A stretch of DNA of 64,000 nucleotides from Glandiceps talaboti. Its lineage: Eukaryota; Hemichordata; Enteropneusta; Spengelidae. The position numbers and the translations under genes are program-made. Shown one piece after another: positions 60,380 to 64,000 of this stretch; the stretch's first letter is position 1, and the number at the start of each line of letters is the position of its first letter. The notes under the pieces are model-generated. The model was not told where the DNA came from. It did not search any database and worked only from the letters and a program-made list of their open reading frames with translations. The stretch spans positions 6,930,994 through 6,994,993 of the forward strand of contig NC_135552.1 in NCBI RefSeq assembly GCF_964340395.1. Reading direction: 5' to 3'.

Positions 60380-60462
60380 CAGAATGGCCATGGGTTCGAG
60401 CCCCGACCGCAGTGATAAGACTAAGAGGCAAGTGATTTATTAACCACTCGGTCACCGACAAC
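60380..60462 (-). mobile_element. tRNA-like element (tRNA-derived SINE or pseudogene)
   Basis: On the minus strand, GTCGGTGACCGAGTGGTTAA (60440-60459) matches a type II (Leu/Ser-like) tRNA 5' part with A box, and GGGGCTCGAACCC (60392-60404) matches a B box. Spacing of about 40 nt between boxes is right for a tRNA. The acceptor ends do not pair convincingly, so a SINE head or pseudogene is more likely than a working tRNA. Confidence 0.5.
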
Positions 60463-61739
60463 CCTATGCGATGTTCTGTGGCTCGTGGATATCGTACGAT
60501 ACGTCAGACGTCGAAGCAGTTGACCTGGATTTGCGGTACTTGACATCTCTACGAAAAATAACACACCGGTTTCTCAGAAATATAAAATATACCGTTAAAA
60601 TATATCGTTATTTAAAAAAGAGAGAAAAAAGAGAGCACGTGTTGATAAGACATTTGCATGATTAAACATGATAACATAGACAAATCAATGGAACTCCGCA
60701 GAGAAAAAAAGATGCAGGAAGGGCCACCTAGTTGCATACATTTTCTGTCTTTAAATAACACACCACCTGTCAACGTTCAAGGATATTCAACAAGAACGTT
60801 AACACCGATTGTATATAAAACATGTTTACCGATCGATCACTATCCATTGCTTTGGAACGCGTTGTAAAGAGTGTGGGGAGAAAGATTGATTATAAAACAA
60901 ACACACAAATGTTCCGTGGATGAGCGTTCCCATGCAGCTGGATGGGTTTATATTCCACGCCTATCGCTAGGGAGCTATAGAAAACATATAGTAAGGTTCG
61001 ATTATTCTGTACTTTCCCACTTTCTGCCTTTGTTCCTCTCGTTTGTACATTCCAGTGGTCGATGACTGTGTATTCACTGAACCGGAATTGGAACTTTTCG
61101 TTCAATTTCAAAAGCCTTTTTGTATCACTTTTTCTCTGCATCCGCTGCATCGACGGATGGCCATCGTTGAGGCGTTGAACCTCTCAACAATGTCAGTATT
61201 TAGGACCTTACGAAGTTAGTGGGGTTTTAAAAAGAAACTGATCACGAGTGATTTATTAGGACTGATTTGTACATTTTTTGCCGGTTTTGTTTGTTTAACA
61301 CTTGTTGGATTTTTGACGACTACATCTGTTGTGTGCACTAGGTGCGCAGTCGCAGGAAGTCCGTAAAATTCGTTCTGAAATGCAAAGGGATTTTTATTGT
61401 ACTTTGACGTGACTACATCCATACAGCAAACTGTGTTAAATCACAACTTGCAAAAATCAAATTTTTTTGGGTGTGATTGTGTTGCTAGATCAATAACCCT
61501 TTTGTGTGAACCCATCGTGCTGATAACGAATGCATATGTGACGAATTCCTACAGTGTTCTGGTCGGAGAAACTACTCTACCTCCATCTGATCCTGTATAC
61601 TGCTGTATGAAACAAAATGCCTGTGTTATAGACGATACTTCAAATACCTTCAACAAGCTTTGATTGGCGAGCTTTAAATTACCTGTGTGTTCATCAACGT
61701 CTTCCATTGTCGCTTCATCAAAGACAGAAATTGTCAGTA

Positions 61740-63928
61740 ATGCCAAGATTTAAGAAAGCATACGTCTTCATCTCCATCATCGGGTTGTTTTGTCTTTTTA
61801 TCAATTTCACATCCTTTAAGGACAACATCTGCTCACGCCAACCATACGATGACAGCTTTAACCATGATATGCAAACTAGACATGGTGGGATTGAACTTGA
61901 TAACAGTTTCCATCTAAAACAGACGCAAAATCCCAAACCCAAGAAATATGACGACCCGGATGACATCGGGAAAGAGTCTTTACTCCAAATACCTTTGCCA
62001 AAGCACGATAATTTTTCGGACCAAATTCAACTGCAGCGAGCTGATAGTAGAAGATACGCCAATAGGGACATCGGCATTCATGTAAAACTGGACGGGATTG
62101 GAGAACACGGAAAACCCGCTTTGCCAAAGTTAACGGCAGAGGAAAACAGCCAGGCAAAGAAGGATTACAAAGACCATTCATTCAATGTCTATATTAGTGA
62201 TATGATATCAGTGCATAGGAGTCTCCCAGACGGACGACATAAACTGTAAGTAGTTCTGTAAAGTATATTCTTTCATAGACAAATTGTAGACCCACCGTAC
62301 TCTAAATTCAGACCACTACTCTAACCTGTGAGCAAAGCTAGAATATGACACACATTCAAACGTATTACTAATTTAAAAGGCCAACTTATTAATTAAGCAG
62401 TGAATATGAGTTGGTGACGTGATTAAAGTAAGCTATGAGGATTGGACATTTGTCGAGTTTGTGTTAACATAACAATCTATGCCGGTAATATATCATTTAA
62501 ATATACCATTTAAAGCTGCACTAACTGCAACTGAGATGATATTGGAAAAATGTTTTGTTTATGTAAAATAACGTACTTATAATATCGTAAACTGTGAGTG
62601 CATCACCTGTGGGGTAAACGCATTTGTGTAGCTGTATACACGATAAATCAAATCAAGTTGATTTTGGAACCGCACCCAAAAAATCAGAACCCTCAATGGC
62701 GATAACTACATTTTGTATTTCTTTCGTTATTTGATGGAAAATATTTCCCAGTTTGCAGCTGATTCAGGTTTAAAGTCTGTCGGGTTAGAACTTTACCAAG
62801 TGCTAAATATATGGTTCTACATAATTGTATTCACTATTTGGCATCCAAAACAATATTTAAATATGTATATGACGTAACAATAAACAATCCATACAGTTAT
62901 GAACTGTATCTCTCTAACATGAGTTATACACTGTGTATTAGAATGAAGAAAAGAAGGGAGAATTGAAATAAAGAGCAGTTTGTAGATTTTAACCCATGTT
63001 GTTAAGTCTTGAGTTTTCTTTCTTATTTGTAGATGTCGTGACATGAATTATACAGCCCAATTGCCGGCCAGTAGTGTTGTTATATGTTTTCACAATGAAG
63101 CCTGGTCTGTTCTACTTCGTACAGTTCACAGTGTACTTGATAGAACACCTGATGATATTCTGTTGGAAGTACTATTGATTGATGATGCAAGTACTATGCG
63201 TAAGTTTAAAACTGTCTTCGTCCAATGGGTTAAAGGTGCTCGCTCGTCTTTTATACATGACATGGTTGATGTGTTTTTCCATCCGTACATCCACCCACCC
63301 ACCCACCTATCCATCCATCTATACGTCCATCCATCCATCAAAATCTATCTAACATTACACATGTATTGTGAACTTCCACTCACCCATCCATCCATAACAA
63401 TTTCATATCCATCTATCTGCCTCTGTCTGCTAGTTGCATGCATATCACATTCTATCTAGTACTGGTAAAATCCTCAATGACGTAATTGTTTAACATCCAT
63501 ATATCATGTCATTGACTTGGTTACACGTTATTCACATATAAGCTATTTGGTATGACAGTCGTCATTCATGCGATAGCTAAATAAGCCTCGGTGAGTAGAC
63601 GTGACAGTGCATTTAGTTTTCCATAAATGGAATTGATTTAATAAAGTAAACACGTTTATCGAAGTTCTCAAACGGTCTCTTTAAAGTAGAAACAAGTATT
63701 ATAAGCCATTATCATAAAAGATAATGTTACAATATGACGATACACCTTCTAACTCGACACCAGTTTGTCTCAGATCATCTTCATATACAGTTAGAGGAAC
63801 ATATGACAAGCTATAATAAAGTGAAAATAGTGAGGTCTCCAGAAAGACTTGGTTTAATACGCGCCCGTCTATTGGGTGTGGATGTAGCCAAAGCTGATGT
63901 GGTAACGTTTTTGGATTCGCATTGCGAG
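61740..63928 (+). CDS. GALNT: Polypeptide N-acetylgalactosaminyltransferase (3' partial)
   Basis: Three exons are visible: 61740-62245, 63033-63199, 63774-63928 (276 codons); the gene continues past the window. The enzyme moves GalNAc from UDP-GalNAc to Ser/Thr of proteins (O-glycosylation) in the Golgi. The product is a type II membrane protein: short basic N terminus (MPRFKK), transmembrane segment about residues 8-24 ([16 protein letters not shown]), then a stem of about 130 residues. The catalytic domain starts at [10 protein letters not shown], then [19 protein letters not shown] (family hallmark), [15 protein letters not shown], and the metal-binding FLDSH (DxH) with CE. The ATG at 61740 fits the topology; the frame has no earlier ATG. 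The subfamily cannot be fixed from the part seen. Confidence 0.92.
62513..62768. mobile_element. TIR element, member 2 (GALNT intron 1)
   Basis: Same family as 49738-50232: starts AAGCTGCACTAACTGCAACT and ends CAGTTTGCAGCTGATTCAG. Shorter by about 240 bp, so an internal deletion derivative. Confidence 0.5.
63278..63420. repeat. CCAT/CCAC-rich degenerate microsatellite
   Basis: Degenerate CCATCCAT/CCACCCAC repeats in intron 2 of the GALNT gene, just after the exon 2 donor (63199). Confidence 0.8.
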
Positions 63929-64000
63929 GTGGGTATTCGTCTATTTTTGTAAAGTGGATATGACCTATTCCTAAGTATACACATTTTCAGTACAGCTATA

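Larger units (their letters stand above)
58548..61739. other. Intergenic region between the LDLa and GalNAc-transferase genes
   Basis: The first 550 bp are the LDLa 3' UTR. Further along are an A-rich block (59447-59500), a TIR element (59518-59771), a foldback element (60116-60275) and a tRNA-like element (60380-60462). The remainder before 61740 is unique sequence, presumably promoter and 5' UTR of the transferase gene. The 155-aa minus-strand frame at 58582-59049 has no recognisable feature. Confidence 0.6.

Overview
This is metazoan nuclear DNA: AT-rich, with GT-AG introns of a few hundred bases to about 2 kb, many microsatellites, short inverted-repeat (MITE-like) elements and tRNA-like insertions. 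The gene set is a peroxisomal-type bifunctional beta-oxidation enzyme, a secreted protein with many LDL-receptor class A modules, and a polypeptide GalNAc-transferase. With the intronic GTCC-rich repeat family, this suggests an invertebrate bilaterian, perhaps a marine deuterostome or lophotrochozoan. The species cannot be fixed from sequence alone. All genes recognised are on the + strand.

Layout. Positions 1428-15970, 17896-30372 and 31503-42910 hold three head-to-tail copies of EHHADH (enoyl-CoA hydratase / 3-hydroxyacyl-CoA dehydrogenase). I traced 18 coding exons in copies 2 and 3 (both 715 aa) and exons 2-18 in copy 1, whose first exon is probably left of the window. Exon lengths match exactly between copies except for the last exon. 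Copies 2 and 3 are close relatives made by a tandem duplication whose junction is visible at 30449/30450. Copy 1 is older and more diverged.

The copies have diverged in function-related features. Copy 1 keeps a PTS1-like C terminus (SHL), both hydratase glutamates, and two tandem, equal-length (69 nt), in-frame versions of exon 12 that look like alternative exons. Copies 2 and 3 end in ASL and AAL, which lack the basic PTS1 residue. Copy 2 has also lost a hydratase catalytic glutamate (Glu to Leu) and nearby loop glycines, while its dehydrogenase residues remain. DR1-type nuclear-receptor half-site arrays occur in a copy 1 intron and just upstream of copies 2 and 3; the copy 2 site carries a substitution in one half-site.

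Positions 46098-58547 encode a secreted protein of about 1581 aa with 34 LDLa modules. Thirty of them lie in one 3.4 kb exon built from a three-module higher-order repeat, followed by a coiled-coil segment and a basic tail. Positions 61740-63928 are the first three coding exons of a Golgi GalNAc-transferase that runs off the right edge. Introns and spacers hold LINE 3' fragments, several inverted-repeat elements, tRNA-like insertions and minisatellites, some of which duplicate splice sites.
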